Assembly (NCBI GenBank): GCA_938036655.1
Contig: CALHQS010000005.1
Span: 1-11,662 of the forward strand
Length of the DNA: 11,662 nucleotides
From: an uncultured Candidatus Altimarinota bacterium
Lineage (GTDB): Bacteria; Patescibacteriota; Gracilibacteria; BD1-5; UBA2023
Direction: 5' to 3'
Part shown: positions 5,393-11,662 of the stretch, one piece after another
How positions within the stretch are numbered: the first letter of the stretch is position 1
How the letters are laid out: every line of letters starts with the position of its first letter
Notes under the pieces: model-generated
Databases searched by the model: none
Told to the model about the DNA's origin: nothing
Seen by the model: only the letters and a program-made list of their open reading frames with translations
Program-made: the position numbers and the translations under genes

Positions 5393-7021
5393 ATGAATCA
5401 CTCAAATATTTCTCATAATTCTCATGAAATTTCGCAAGAACAAATGTTTCTTGATGAAATCGCACAAATCGCGAAGTGGCCAGCTGCGGAAGCGATTCTC
5501 GAAACTACCTATACATACGAGACACTGAAAGATGAAAATGGCATTCCAAAGCGAAGTTCTGAGGGGCACATTTTGGCGTATAACGAAATTTTCCAAGAAT
5601 TTTCTGGGAAAAATTTTGCCAATGCGCAGGAAAATTTTGATGAAATTCTTCAAATTTCAGAGCAAAAAATTGGCGAATATTTAGAAAAAATTGCGCAATT
5701 TTCGCTTCAAATTGAAAAGGCTGATCTCGATGCAAAAATCAAAGAATTGCTTTGTGGCGTGCTTGAAAGCCATAAAAATATTTTCACAATTGCGCTCAAG
5801 GGCTTGCCATTTGAACTCGAAAAAGCTGGCTACCAACCCAGAATTTCTCCTGATGAACAAAAATCGCGAATTGATGAGATGAATGCGCTCCAAACACAAG
5901 AATTTGGTGAGGCGGTTTCTGATCAGCCAAAACTTGTCGAGCAGGTATTTTATTCGATTCGCAAGCGCTTTGCGTATGGCAAGAAAAATCTTTCTGATGA
6001 AGAAAAAAGAGAGTTGCAAGAACATTATGATGAGATGCGTGAAAAAATTTTGCAAAAATTTCCAGATTTACGAATTAAGGATTTGAGTGATTTTAAGGCG
6101 GATTCTACAAGAAATGATTTACAAAATCTTTCGGAAATTAAAATTTCTCAGGAGAATTATGTGAAAATTTTTGAACTCGTACTAGAAATTTTGGATTTGC
6201 CACAACGTATTGAAGTGAGCGAGAAATATTCGTCGATTTTTGATGGTGCGAATCTCTTGGGAATCCCAAAAAATCAGGATTATGAAAACCTTTCACTTTC
6301 GCGGATTTTGGAATTGATTCGCCACGAATTTGGTCATTATATCAATCAAAAAAATTCTGAAATTTTTCTTCATGGCGTTCGTGGTGCCAAAAATGTAGAA
6401 AAAGAAGAAGGCCTTGCGATGCTTACAGAAGGGCTTTTGGCTGGAAAAAAACTTGATGAAATTGAGATGCATCGTCGCGGAATTTCTGAAACACGAATGC
6501 TTTCGGCAGAATTGCTTCCCGTGCAAAAATGGAAACGAAACCTGGATTTGATGCAGCGCCTCGCAGGAAAAACGGATTCGTTAGAAGGTTTGTTTCGTCG
6601 CGCAAGCCGCAATTTTCCGTTCGGGAAAGGCGTTCAACGCAAGGATTTGCAGTATGGGAACGGACTTTCGCGCGTGATTGATTTTTTGAAAAATGGTGGC
6701 GACATAAAATCGTTGTATAGTGGGAAAATTTCGATCGATCATATCAGGTCGGGAGAATTTAATTTTTCTGAAAATCCTAAAATGCAATTGCCGTATTTTC
6801 TCGAAGATATCGTCATTTTTATCGCAAAAAATACACAAAATAAAACGCTCAATCATGAGAATTTTCTCAAATTTTTGAATGAAAAATATTCGCATATTTT
6901 AAAACAAAATGATTTTGAAGAAATTAAACGCCTGACACAATCGCACAAACGAAAAATTATTGAAATTCTTGCTTTGACAAAGATTCGTCGAAAAAATCCA
7001 AAAAAGCCAAAAAAATCCTAA
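5393..7021 (+). CDS. DUF1704-like metalloprotease paralogue with altered zinc motif
   Basis: A 542-residue protein starting three bases after the upstream paralogue's stop, so the pair is translated from one mRNA. It shares that protein's layout: a helical N-terminal region with IDEMNALQ (160-167; LDEVNRLQ at 126-133 upstream), then a zinc site and EEGLA (338-342), with the same 27-residue spacing from the first zinc-site histidine to the motif. The site itself reads HEFGHY (311-316), that is HExxH, where the family has HExxxH. A histidine at 327 (HGVRG) could be an alternative ligand. The C-terminus is Lys-rich (RRKNPKKPKK), perhaps for binding nucleic acid or an acidic surface. No export signal is visible. 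It may have changed specificity or mechanism; it is not obviously dead, since the catalytic Glu is kept. The stop is TAA, followed directly by a terminator. Confidence 0.7.
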   Translation: MNHSNISHNSHEISQEQMFLDEIAQIAKWPAAEAILETTYTYETLKDENGIPKRSSEGHILAYNEIFQEFSGKNFANAQENFDEILQISEQKIGEYLEKIAQFSLQIEKADLDAKIKELLCGVLESHKNIFTIALKGLPFELEKAGYQPRISPDEQKSRIDEMNALQTQEFGEAVSDQPKLVEQVFYSIRKRFAYGKKNLSDEEKRELQEHYDEMREKILQKFPDLRIKDLSDFKADSTRNDLQNLSEIKISQENYVKIFELVLEILDLPQRIEVSEKYSSIFDGANLLGIPKNQDYENLSLSRILELIRHEFGHYINQKNSEIFLHGVRGAKNVEKEEGLAMLTEGLLAGKKLDEIEMHRRGISETRMLSAELLPVQKWKRNLDLMQRLAGKTDSLEGLFRRASRNFPFGKGVQRKDLQYGNGLSRVIDFLKNGGDIKSLYSGKISIDHIRSGEFNFSENPKMQLPYFLEDIVIFIAKNTQNKTLNHENFLKFLNEKYSHILKQNDFEEIKRLTQSHKRKIIEILALTKIRRKNPKKPKKS

Positions 7022-7046
7022 ACTTCCTTTATGGGAAGTTTTTATT
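7021..7046 (+). terminator. Intrinsic terminator of the DUF1704 pair
   Basis: AACTTCC (7021-7027) pairs over 7 bp with GGAAGTT (7034-7040), followed by a T-rich tail. The stem starts within the stop codon. Confidence 0.85.
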
Positions 7047-7087
7047 ATGAAAATTTTTTGCGATTTTTGTGTTTTTGAATACACTAT

Positions 7088-7093
7088 TATAAA
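7088..7093 (+). promoter_or_regulatory. -10 box TATAAA of the DUF4012-vWA-YidD operon
   Basis: TATAAA ends 12 bases before the GTG at 7106, so the mRNA would have a leader of about 6 bases or none. A weak TTGTGT (7067-7072) 15 bp upstream is the only -35 candidate. No SD sequence is present. Confidence 0.45.
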
Positions 7094-7105
7094 TATTTGT
7101 TCGCC

Positions 7106-9295
7106 GTGAAAAAAACGCTTTCTCTTGACATTCAGACGGATTTTGCTCATGAACTCGATATTTCGGGTTTTTTTCAGATTTCACAACTGCACGCTATTGA
7201 TAATGGTATTTTTAAGCCGATTGTTGACGAGATTTTTCCAGAATTACCAAAGATTTCATTGTTTGTTAGGCAAGAAGTTGAAATTGATGATTTTGAAACT
7301 TTTCCGACGCTTGATCTCGTGCATTCCGATTTGGTGGCGTCACCTTTCTGGCAACGAAAATATCCAGAATTGATGCGCCGAAAACAGCAAATTGAACTCG
7401 TTCCGCCCATTGTGAAGCCATTTGGTTCGCTCGATATTCGTACGCTTGACCCTATCAAATCGCTTAAAAAATATCCAGATTTGTTCCGTCGAAATCTTTC
7501 CTCGTCGCTTCGTTGGCGTCGATTTTCTCGTGCGTCCAAATTTTTTTGGCGTCGCAACAAAACACTTGTTTTGCGAACTTTTGTGACGCTTTTTCTCGTG
7601 TTGGTGCCAATGATTTTTGCACTCAAATTTTCCATAGAAAATGGCTATAATCGACTTTTGTCGCTTGCTTCTGCTAACAATATTTCTGAAGTAAAAAATC
7701 TCATCCAGTCGTCTCGCTCGGATTTTGAGCGCGCACAATTTTTGTTTGCGCCATTTTCTTGGATTCCGCTTGAAATCGTTGATACCGTTGGGCGTGCAAC
7801 GGAAGGTGGGCGTGCTGTCGCAACCGCGCTCGATAGTATTGCTGAAAATTTTCCAGATTCTGATAAAAATTTTTCATTGACAACCAAGGTGAATGATGAA
7901 AATTCGGCATATCGAGGGCATTCGAAAGATATTTTCCCGATGGACAGCATTGGAATTCCGCTTCCAACCGATTTTTTGGTGAAAAATTCTTCCGCGATTA
8001 ATGCAGCAATTGATGAATTTGAGCGTGCAGGAAATATTTTCAAAAATGCGCACGGTGATTCCTCGTATGCTCAGAAAATGCGTCAGGTTGGAAATATTTT
8101 GGCGAGCGCGCAGCCAGTTTTGGATTTGTATAAAAATTCGCAACCAGAAATTCTGACCATGCTTGGAAATACTGTTCCGCAACGATATATGATTTTTAAT
8201 CAGAATCGTGATGAAATCCGCGCGAATGGCGGTTTTCCGGGATCGATTATTTCTTTTACGCTGTACAAAGGGAATATTTTGGATTATCGCACCGATGATG
8301 TGTACTATTATGACTGGAATTTGTATCCGCACAAAGAAACGCCACCGCCAGGAATTGCGCTTTTGACCAATAATTATGGCCTTCGTGATGTGAATTATTA
8401 TCCAGATTTTTTGAAAACGCTTGAAAAGGCTAATTCTTTCGTAGAGCGATCGGGCGAATCGACGCTGACGACTGCGGTGGCGATTCATCAGGGAATGATT
8501 GAAGAAATTTTGTCGGTTATTGGTGAAGTCAAACTTGACGGTGTGGAAATTCCATTTTCTGATAAAAATTTCTCTGTTTTGATGTCGATTTTGGTAGAAA
8601 ATAAATTCGCTCAAGACAAAACGCCGAAAGATATTTTGTTCAAATTTGTAACCGCGTTTGGCAAAAAAATTATTGAATCTCGAAAAATCGAGGAAGTTGC
8701 CAAAATTATTGAAAATAATTGGAATCGTGGCGAAATTCTCGTTGCATCACGAAATGCTGACACACAAAAGTTTTTGGAATCTATCCAAAAACCACTTCCA
8801 TGGAAAAGTGGCGCTTCGAATTGGATTTATCCAGTATTCACGTCTGTAAGCGGAAATAAAAGTGATCGTTATATATCGCGCTCGCTTGAAATGAAAACGA
8901 AAAAACTTGAAAATTGTACATACGAGACGACTGCGACACTGACGCATGAACATCAGTATTCTCAGGAAGATGCGGAAAGTCTCGAAAATCTCATGAGCGC
9001 TTTTGGTCTCACAAATGATGAGGAAAAGCATAAAATGCGATTTATTCAGGGTGCTGGTCCCAACAAAAGTTTTGTGCGTCTATATGTTCCAAAAGGAGCG
9101 ATTTTATCAGGTTCTGGGGCAGAAATCGCGGAAGATGAAAATGCCACTATTTTTTCATTTATGCTAGAAACGATTGCCGGCGGAAAGTCACAAAAAACTA
9201 TTTCTTATCAACAAGAAATTCCAAATTGTGCTGATTATAATGGAGAGATATCCATTCATCGTCAACCAGGATTGAGAGAATTTTTGACGCCATAA
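7106..9295 (+). CDS. DUF4012 membrane protein
   Basis: A 729-residue protein of the DUF4012 family, found in Gram-positive and CPR bacteria and of unknown function. The diagnostic stretch is IFNQNRDEIRANGGFPGS (RANGGF at 372-377), the family's 'NxxElRaxGGFxGS' core. A single membrane segment lies at about residues 155-177 (TFVTLFLVLVPMIFAL) after a basic stretch rich in Arg and Trp, so the N-terminal ~150 residues should be cytoplasmic and the rest outside. GTG at 7106 is preferred as start; an in-frame TTG at 7097 would precede the predicted transcript start. The stop is TAA, and the vWA gene begins three bases later, so this heads a four-gene operon. Residues 1-150 are not recognised. The context with vWA, TPR-like and YidD genes suggests a role at the envelope, by inference. 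Confidence 0.8.
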   Translation: MKKTLSLDIQTDFAHELDISGFFQISQLHAIDNGIFKPIVDEIFPELPKISLFVRQEVEIDDFETFPTLDLVHSDLVASPFWQRKYPELMRRKQQIELVPPIVKPFGSLDIRTLDPIKSLKKYPDLFRRNLSSSLRWRRFSRASKFFWRRNKTLVLRTFVTLFLVLVPMIFALKFSIENGYNRLLSLASANNISEVKNLIQSSRSDFERAQFLFAPFSWIPLEIVDTVGRATEGGRAVATALDSIAENFPDSDKNFSLTTKVNDENSAYRGHSKDIFPMDSIGIPLPTDFLVKNSSAINAAIDEFERAGNIFKNAHGDSSYAQKMRQVGNILASAQPVLDLYKNSQPEILTMLGNTVPQRYMIFNQNRDEIRANGGFPGSIISFTLYKGNILDYRTDDVYYYDWNLYPHKETPPPGIALLTNNYGLRDVNYYPDFLKTLEKANSFVERSGESTLTTAVAIHQGMIEEILSVIGEVKLDGVEIPFSDKNFSVLMSILVENKFAQDKTPKDILFKFVTAFGKKIIESRKIEEVAKIIENNWNRGEILVASRNADTQKFLESIQKPLPWKSGASNWIYPVFTSVSGNKSDRYISRSLEMKTKKLENCTYETTATLTHEHQYSQEDAESLENLMSAFGLTNDEEKHKMRFIQGAGPNKSFVRLYVPKGAILSGSGAEIAEDENATIFSFMLETIAGGKSQKTISYQQEIPNCADYNGEISIHRQPGLREFLTP

Positions 9296-9298
9296 AAT

Positions 9299-10135
9299 AT
9301 GAAAACTCTTTTTTTCTTCTCGCCGCGTCGTTCGCTTTTTCGGTTTATTTTTGCATTATTGGGTGGGATTTTTTTACTTTTTGCTTGGTGGCAATCACTT
9401 TTTTCCAATCCTGATCGTTCTGCGATTTTGCTCATTGATAACTCACTTTCAATGGTGGTTCAGGATATTTCGCAGCGTGATTCTTCCACGATTTTATCGC
9501 GTCTTGATGCTGCCAAAAAATTCAGTACGCAATTTATAGAAAAATTTTCTGGAGAAATTGCGATTTCCTCTTTTTCTCGAGAAATTACGATAGAATCGCC
9601 ATTTTCGGATGATAAAAATTTTCTCAAAAATGTCATTTCCGGGATTTCTCCGATTATATATGGTGGTGGAAGTGACATTTTCGGGTCAATACAGCGCATT
9701 GCTGAAATTTATCAAAATCGCTCAAATACCGAGATTATTGTTTTGACAGATGCGGAATTTTTCGAAAAGCCCACAAATTTTTCTTTTTCGAATCGTATAA
9801 AAATTACTTTTGTCGCGATTGGGACGGAACAGGGTGGATTGATGTTACAGTGATATACCGCGAATGGAAGCCCTTCGTATCGCCAATTCCATGGGGAAAA
9901 CGCGATTTCTTCACTCAATAAACAATCGCTCGCGACACTTGCGGAAATTTTTTCGGCTGAGACGCATATTATCTCATCAGAATCGGATTTTGAGCCGATT
10001 TTACAAAAAATTCTCGCGAATGCGACCCATTCCCAAACGACCATTTCTTGGCAATGGATTGTATGAATTTTTTGCCTTGGAATTGCTTTTTTTCTCAATC
10101 CTTATTTTTTACAAAAAACTCAAAATGCTTCGTAA
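9299..10135 (+). CDS. Bat-like vWA domain membrane protein (two in-frame UGA codons)
   Basis: A 278-residue protein when UGA is read as Gly at codons 185 (9851-9853) and 256 (10064-10066). It has a membrane segment at about 13-33, a von Willebrand factor A domain, and a second membrane segment at about 251-271 that contains the second UGA; this is the BatA/BatB layout. The metal-binding MIDAS site is largely present: D47-x-S49-x-S51 (DNSLS), S125 in GGGSDIFGS where Thr is usual, and D151 in TDAE. After the first UGA the protein continues with YTANGSPSYRQF and LATLAEIF, the normal end of Bat-type vWA domains, so the gene is not frameshifted or split. Such domains bind protein partners through a metal ion. 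It lies three bases after the DUF4012 gene; its last 11 bases overlap the next start. The stop is TAA. The partner is unknown. Confidence 0.85.
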
Positions 10136-10688
10136 AATTGGATCATTTTTCCTCATATTTCTCGGATTTTTTCTAATTTTTTCGTGGAAAAATTTGTATC
10201 AGAATATAATGTTTGCATTTTTTCTCAACTCTGAAATTCCAGAAATTCGCTACAATCAATCCCTTCAAATAGCGAAAAATGGAGATTTTGAGGCTGCACA
10301 AAAAATTATTCCTGACTCGATGAATCAGTTTCCAGAGCGACTTTTCGAGCTGCGAGGCGATATTTTGTTTGCGCTTCATTCTGATTCTGGTGCGATTCTT
10401 TCGGAATACGAAAAATCCCTTCAAATAGAGGAAAATTCGAGAATTCGTGAAAAAATTGCTTTGCTTTCGGAACAAAATTTGGATGAAAAAAAATCAGAAG
10501 ATTTTTCTGATTCTGATGAGCAAAAAACGGAAAATAACGAGATAAAAAATCAAATTTCTGAAGATCAGGAAAAGCGCCAAGAATACCTCAATCCATATCG
10601 CGCGAACACAAAAAATTTTCAGCGAGACTTGCAAAATCTCAAAAATTTACTTCGCGAGGATGATTTTTCAGAACATAAAGATTGGTAA
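10125..10688 (+). CDS. Membrane-anchored protein with TPR-like segment
   Basis: A 187-residue protein starting at an ATG that overlaps the vWA gene by 11 bases. The frame is open upstream to 9864, but that part lies over vWA coding sequence and is rejected as a shadow. Residues about 5-22 are a hydrophobic segment (SFFLIFLGFFLIF), serving as an anchor. Residues about 40-110 contain helix-turn-helix repeats resembling tetratricopeptides (SLQIAKNGDFEAAQKII, then a SLQIEENSRIREKIALL helix). The rest is highly charged and Glu/Asp/Lys-rich, probably disordered. A vWA gene followed by a small TPR gene recalls the bacterial Bat operon (BatB-BatC), so the two products may form a membrane complex; this is inference from order and layout. 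The stop is TAA, one base before the yidD start. Confidence 0.65.
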   Translation: MLRKIGSFFLIFLGFFLIFSWKNLYQNIMFAFFLNSEIPEIRYNQSLQIAKNGDFEAAQKIIPDSMNQFPERLFELRGDILFALHSDSGAILSEYEKSLQIEENSRIREKIALLSEQNLDEKKSEDFSDSDEQKTENNEIKNQISEDQEKRQEYLNPYRANTKNFQRDLQNLKNLLREDDFSEHKDW

Positions 10689-10689
10689 C

Positions 10690-10953
10690 ATGAATCCAGC
10701 ACAAAAATTTTTGATCGCATCTGTGAAGGCTTATCAGAAAATTCTTTCGCCTGACCATTCATTTTGGGCAAAAAATCGTGTGCCATTTTGTAAATATTTT
10801 CCGACATGCAGCGAATATATGATCGAAGCGGTCGAAAAAAAATGAGCGATTATTGGCTTCGGAAAGGGAATTTGGCGAATTTGTCGATGCAACCCGTGGT
10901 CAAAATGATGATTTGATCCGGTAGAACCCATTTCAAAAAAGCCCTCAAAATAA
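10690..10953 (+). CDS. yidD: YidD, membrane protein insertion efficiency factor (three UGA=Gly codons)
   Basis: An 87-residue protein of the usual YidD length, recognised by YQKILSP (15-21), FCKYFPTCSEYMIEAV (33-48), GFGKGIWRICRCNP (56-69) and a GGFDPV end (73-78). YidD is a small membrane-associated protein that helps the YidC insertase place inner-membrane proteins. The key cysteines (34, 40, 65, 67) are present. UGA occurs at codon 52 (10843-10845), where the family has Gly after Lys/His, and at codons 73-74 (10906-10911), exactly the invariant GG of GGxDPV. Tryptophan is written TGG in the same gene, so UGA is not Trp here. The ATG follows the upstream TAA by one base, indicating coupled translation. 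The stop is TAA, followed by a hairpin terminator. It is usually next to rnpA or yidC; here it closes a vWA operon. Confidence 0.95.
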
Positions 10954-10956
10954 AAA

Positions 10957-10985
10957 ACCTCGTATTTGTGAGGTAATTTTTATTT
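10957..10985. terminator. Bidirectional terminator after yidD
   Basis: ACCTC (10957-10961) pairs with GAGGT (10970-10974), with an A run before and a T-rich run after, so it can serve both the yidD operon and the minus-strand gene. The stem is only 5 bp. Confidence 0.6.
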
Positions 10986-10988
10986 TCG

Positions 10989-11019
10989 AAAAGAAAAGGC
11001 TGCCTACGAATAGACAGCC
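10989..11019 (-). terminator. Intrinsic terminator of the 11040-11297 gene
   Basis: On the minus strand GGCTG (11019-11015) pairs with CAGCC (11002-10998), then TTTTCTTTT. It lies 20 bases after the TAA. Confidence 0.65.
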
Positions 11020-11039
11020 GGAAGTTCAGTGAACAAGTA

Positions 11040-11297
11040 TTAGTCTCTTGCTCTTTGGATTTCTTTGGCAATAAGTTTTTTATGGCGGTTACTGCTCGTT
11101 CTTACTTCAACTATTGCTTCGTGATCATTAACGCGCGAACGTCCAACAACTTTGCCATAAGGCTCCATTCTTGGCAGCATTAGGAATTGTTCGAGAGTCC
11201 CTTCAAAAATTGAGATGGGTGGATTAATCGCATTTTTGCGATAGTACATTACCTCAATTCTTTTGCCTAACAACTCGTCTTTTTCTTTTTCTTGCAT
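11040..11297 (-). CDS. Hypothetical protein, 85 residues
   Basis: The product is not recognised. The ATG at 11297 is chosen because GGAGAG (11308-11303) lies five bases upstream, one of the few clear SD sequences in the window; an in-frame ATG at 11348 is rejected because it has no SD. The protein is charged, with no membrane segment or signal peptide. It starts with a Glu/Lys stretch, has a probably beta-rich middle (KRIEVMYYRKN, then YGKVVGRSRVNDHEAIVEV) and ends basic (RHKKLIAKEIQRARD). It is monocistronic, with a consensus promoter, an 83-base leader containing a stem-loop, and its own terminator. A hand count over 11041-11280 gives about 40% G+C, higher than the AT-rich metalloprotease genes but similar to the 1087 gene. 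Strong promoter, SD and small basic-ended product suggest high expression and perhaps RNA or protein binding; this is inference. The stop is TAA. Confidence 0.7.
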   Translation of the reverse strand: MQEKEKDELLGKRIEVMYYRKNAINPPISIFEGTLEQFLMLPRMEPYGKVVGRSRVNDHEAIVEVRTSSNRHKKLIAKEIQRARD

Positions 11298-11337
11298 CTT
11301 TTCTCTCCATGGGTTTGCAAGTTGTAAAAACCAACAC

Positions 11338-11368
11338 AAGCATTCCAAATCTTACGATCAGAATGCTT
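11338..11368 (-). promoter_or_regulatory. Stem-loop in the leader of the 11040-11297 gene
   Basis: AAGCATTC (minus 11368-11361) and GAATGCTT (minus 11345-11338) form a perfect 8-bp stem with a 15-base loop, just after the predicted RNA start near 11380. No T run follows, so it is not a simple terminator. It may stabilise the mRNA or bind a regulator. Confidence 0.4.
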
Positions 11369-11386
11369 TATGCTGAACAAAATCGG

Positions 11387-11414
11387 ATTATAGGGATTTT
11401 TCTGATTTTGTCAA
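11387..11414 (-). promoter_or_regulatory. Consensus sigma-70-type promoter of the 11040-11297 gene
   Basis: A perfect TTGACA (11414-11409), 16 bp, then a perfect TATAAT (11392-11387), the best promoter in the window. The predicted start is near 11380, giving a leader of about 83 bases. Confidence 0.85.
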
Positions 11415-11447
11415 ATTTTCAAATAAATTCGCTTTTTCTCGAAAAAT

Positions 11448-11456
11448 TGTTATAAT
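11448..11456 (+). promoter_or_regulatory. Extended -10 promoter of murB
   Basis: TGTTATAAT has the TGn extension before a perfect TATAAT (11451-11456). No -35 box is clear, as expected for extended -10 promoters. The start near 11463 leaves a leader of about 14 bases before the ATG at 11477, without an SD. Confidence 0.5.
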
Positions 11457-11476
11457 GCCGAAAATAATTTTTCAAA

Positions 11477-11662
11477 ATGAATTGTATTGAAACCAATCAC
11501 AATGTCGGGCAATATACAGGCTATAAAACTCGAGTTTTGGCGGCATATTTTTTTGAGATTTTAACCGAAAAAGATACGGAAAAATTGAGTGAAATTTTTG
11601 CATTTTCGCGTGAAAAAAATCTTGAAATTCTCTGGATTTCTGGTGGAACTAATATTTTATTT
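11477..11662 (+). CDS. murB: UDP-N-acetylmuramate dehydrogenase, 3' end outside window
   Basis: The first 62 residues of a probable MurB, the FAD enzyme that reduces UDP-GlcNAc-enolpyruvate to UDP-N-acetylmuramate in cytoplasmic peptidoglycan synthesis. NHNVGQYTGYKTRVLAAYF followed by a region of acidic and lysine residues and ILWISGGTNILF fits the MurB start, where GGTN corresponds to the 'GxGSN/GGGTN' loop that holds the FAD diphosphate. The ATG is placed 20 bases after an extended -10 box. The gene runs off the right edge, so the catalytic Ser and Glu further on cannot be checked. No UGA occurs in the visible part. It is divergent from the 11040-11297 gene. Confidence 0.8.
   Translation, partial: MNCIETNHNVGQYTGYKTRVLAAYFFEILTEKDTEKLSEIFAFSREKNLEILWISGGTNILF

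Noticed and set aside
9299..9853. vWA gene as a truncated pseudogene or frameshift
   Set aside because: The same frame continues with vWA-like sequence and a membrane helix to a TAA, and the UGA=Gly reading is supported independently by YidD and the metallopeptidase.
9864..10124. Upstream extension of the TPR-like gene to an ATG at 9864
   Set aside because: It overlaps the vWA gene, which is read through UGA in another frame and has family-like sequence there. The basic, low-complexity extension looks like a shadow; the ATG at 10125 precedes a proper membrane segment.
10843..10911. UGA as selenocysteine or tryptophan, or as sequencing errors
   Set aside because: Two adjacent UGAs at an invariant GG pair, plus others in two more genes, fit neither; TGG is used for Trp and no SECIS-like hairpin is evident after each UGA.
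11298..11348. Upstream ATG at 11348 for the 85-residue gene
   Set aside because: No SD precedes it and it lies in the leader stem-loop, whereas the ATG at 11297 has GGAGAG at good spacing.
1..11662. CRISPR array, insertion sequence, integrase, tRNA or rRNA genes
   Set aside because: No regularly spaced repeats, transposase-like protein, cloverleaf or rRNA-like segment was seen by eye; the only repeats are the two short hairpins near 766 and 907.

Overview
The window comes from an AT-rich bacterium that reads UGA as glycine (translation table 25). That points to the candidate phyla Gracilibacteria or Absconditabacteria (SR1) in the Patescibacteria/CPR. The main evidence is the YidD gene at 10690-10953. 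It carries one UGA where the family has the glycine of 'HG' and two adjacent UGAs exactly at the conserved 'GGxDPV' motif. UGA also falls inside a von Willebrand factor A (vWA) protein (two codons) and a YgjP-like metallopeptidase (one codon). None of the eleven genes whose 3' end lies in the window stops with UGA: ten end in TAA and one in TAG. Read with the standard code, three genes look broken; read with UGA=Gly they are complete.

Layout, left to right. 1-720 (+) is the 3' part of a secreted-looking protein with Kazal-type protease-inhibitor domains, followed by a strong terminator. 746-1086 has no large gene but holds two minus-strand promoter-to-terminator units that look like small RNAs. 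1087-2034 (+) is a protein with a probable CHAP/NlpC-like Cys-His domain. It converges on a minus-strand pair: a DUF2130 coiled-coil protein with a PD-(D/E)XK-like motif (2552-3757), then a YgjP-like zinc metallopeptidase (2008-2550). 3887-7021 (+) holds two tandem, paralogous DUF1704-type (MATCAP/'QEGLA') metalloproteases whose zinc motifs differ. 7106-10953 (+) is a compact four-gene operon: DUF4012 membrane protein, Bat-like vWA membrane protein, small membrane protein with a TPR-like segment, and YidD. Then come a small unknown minus-strand gene with a consensus promoter (11040-11297) and the start of murB (11477 to the right edge).

How the genes fit together. Most encode cell-surface, membrane or proteolysis functions: a Kazal inhibitor, three metallopeptidase-like proteins, a putative cell-wall hydrolase, a vWA/TPR/DUF4012 envelope operon, the YidD insertion factor and MurB for peptidoglycan precursor synthesis. 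This suits a small bacterium living in contact with other cells, but that is inference. No mobile element, CRISPR array, tRNA or rRNA gene was seen. Several start codons lack a Shine-Dalgarno sequence and sit 9-12 bases from a -10 box, which suggests leaderless or nearly leaderless mRNAs.
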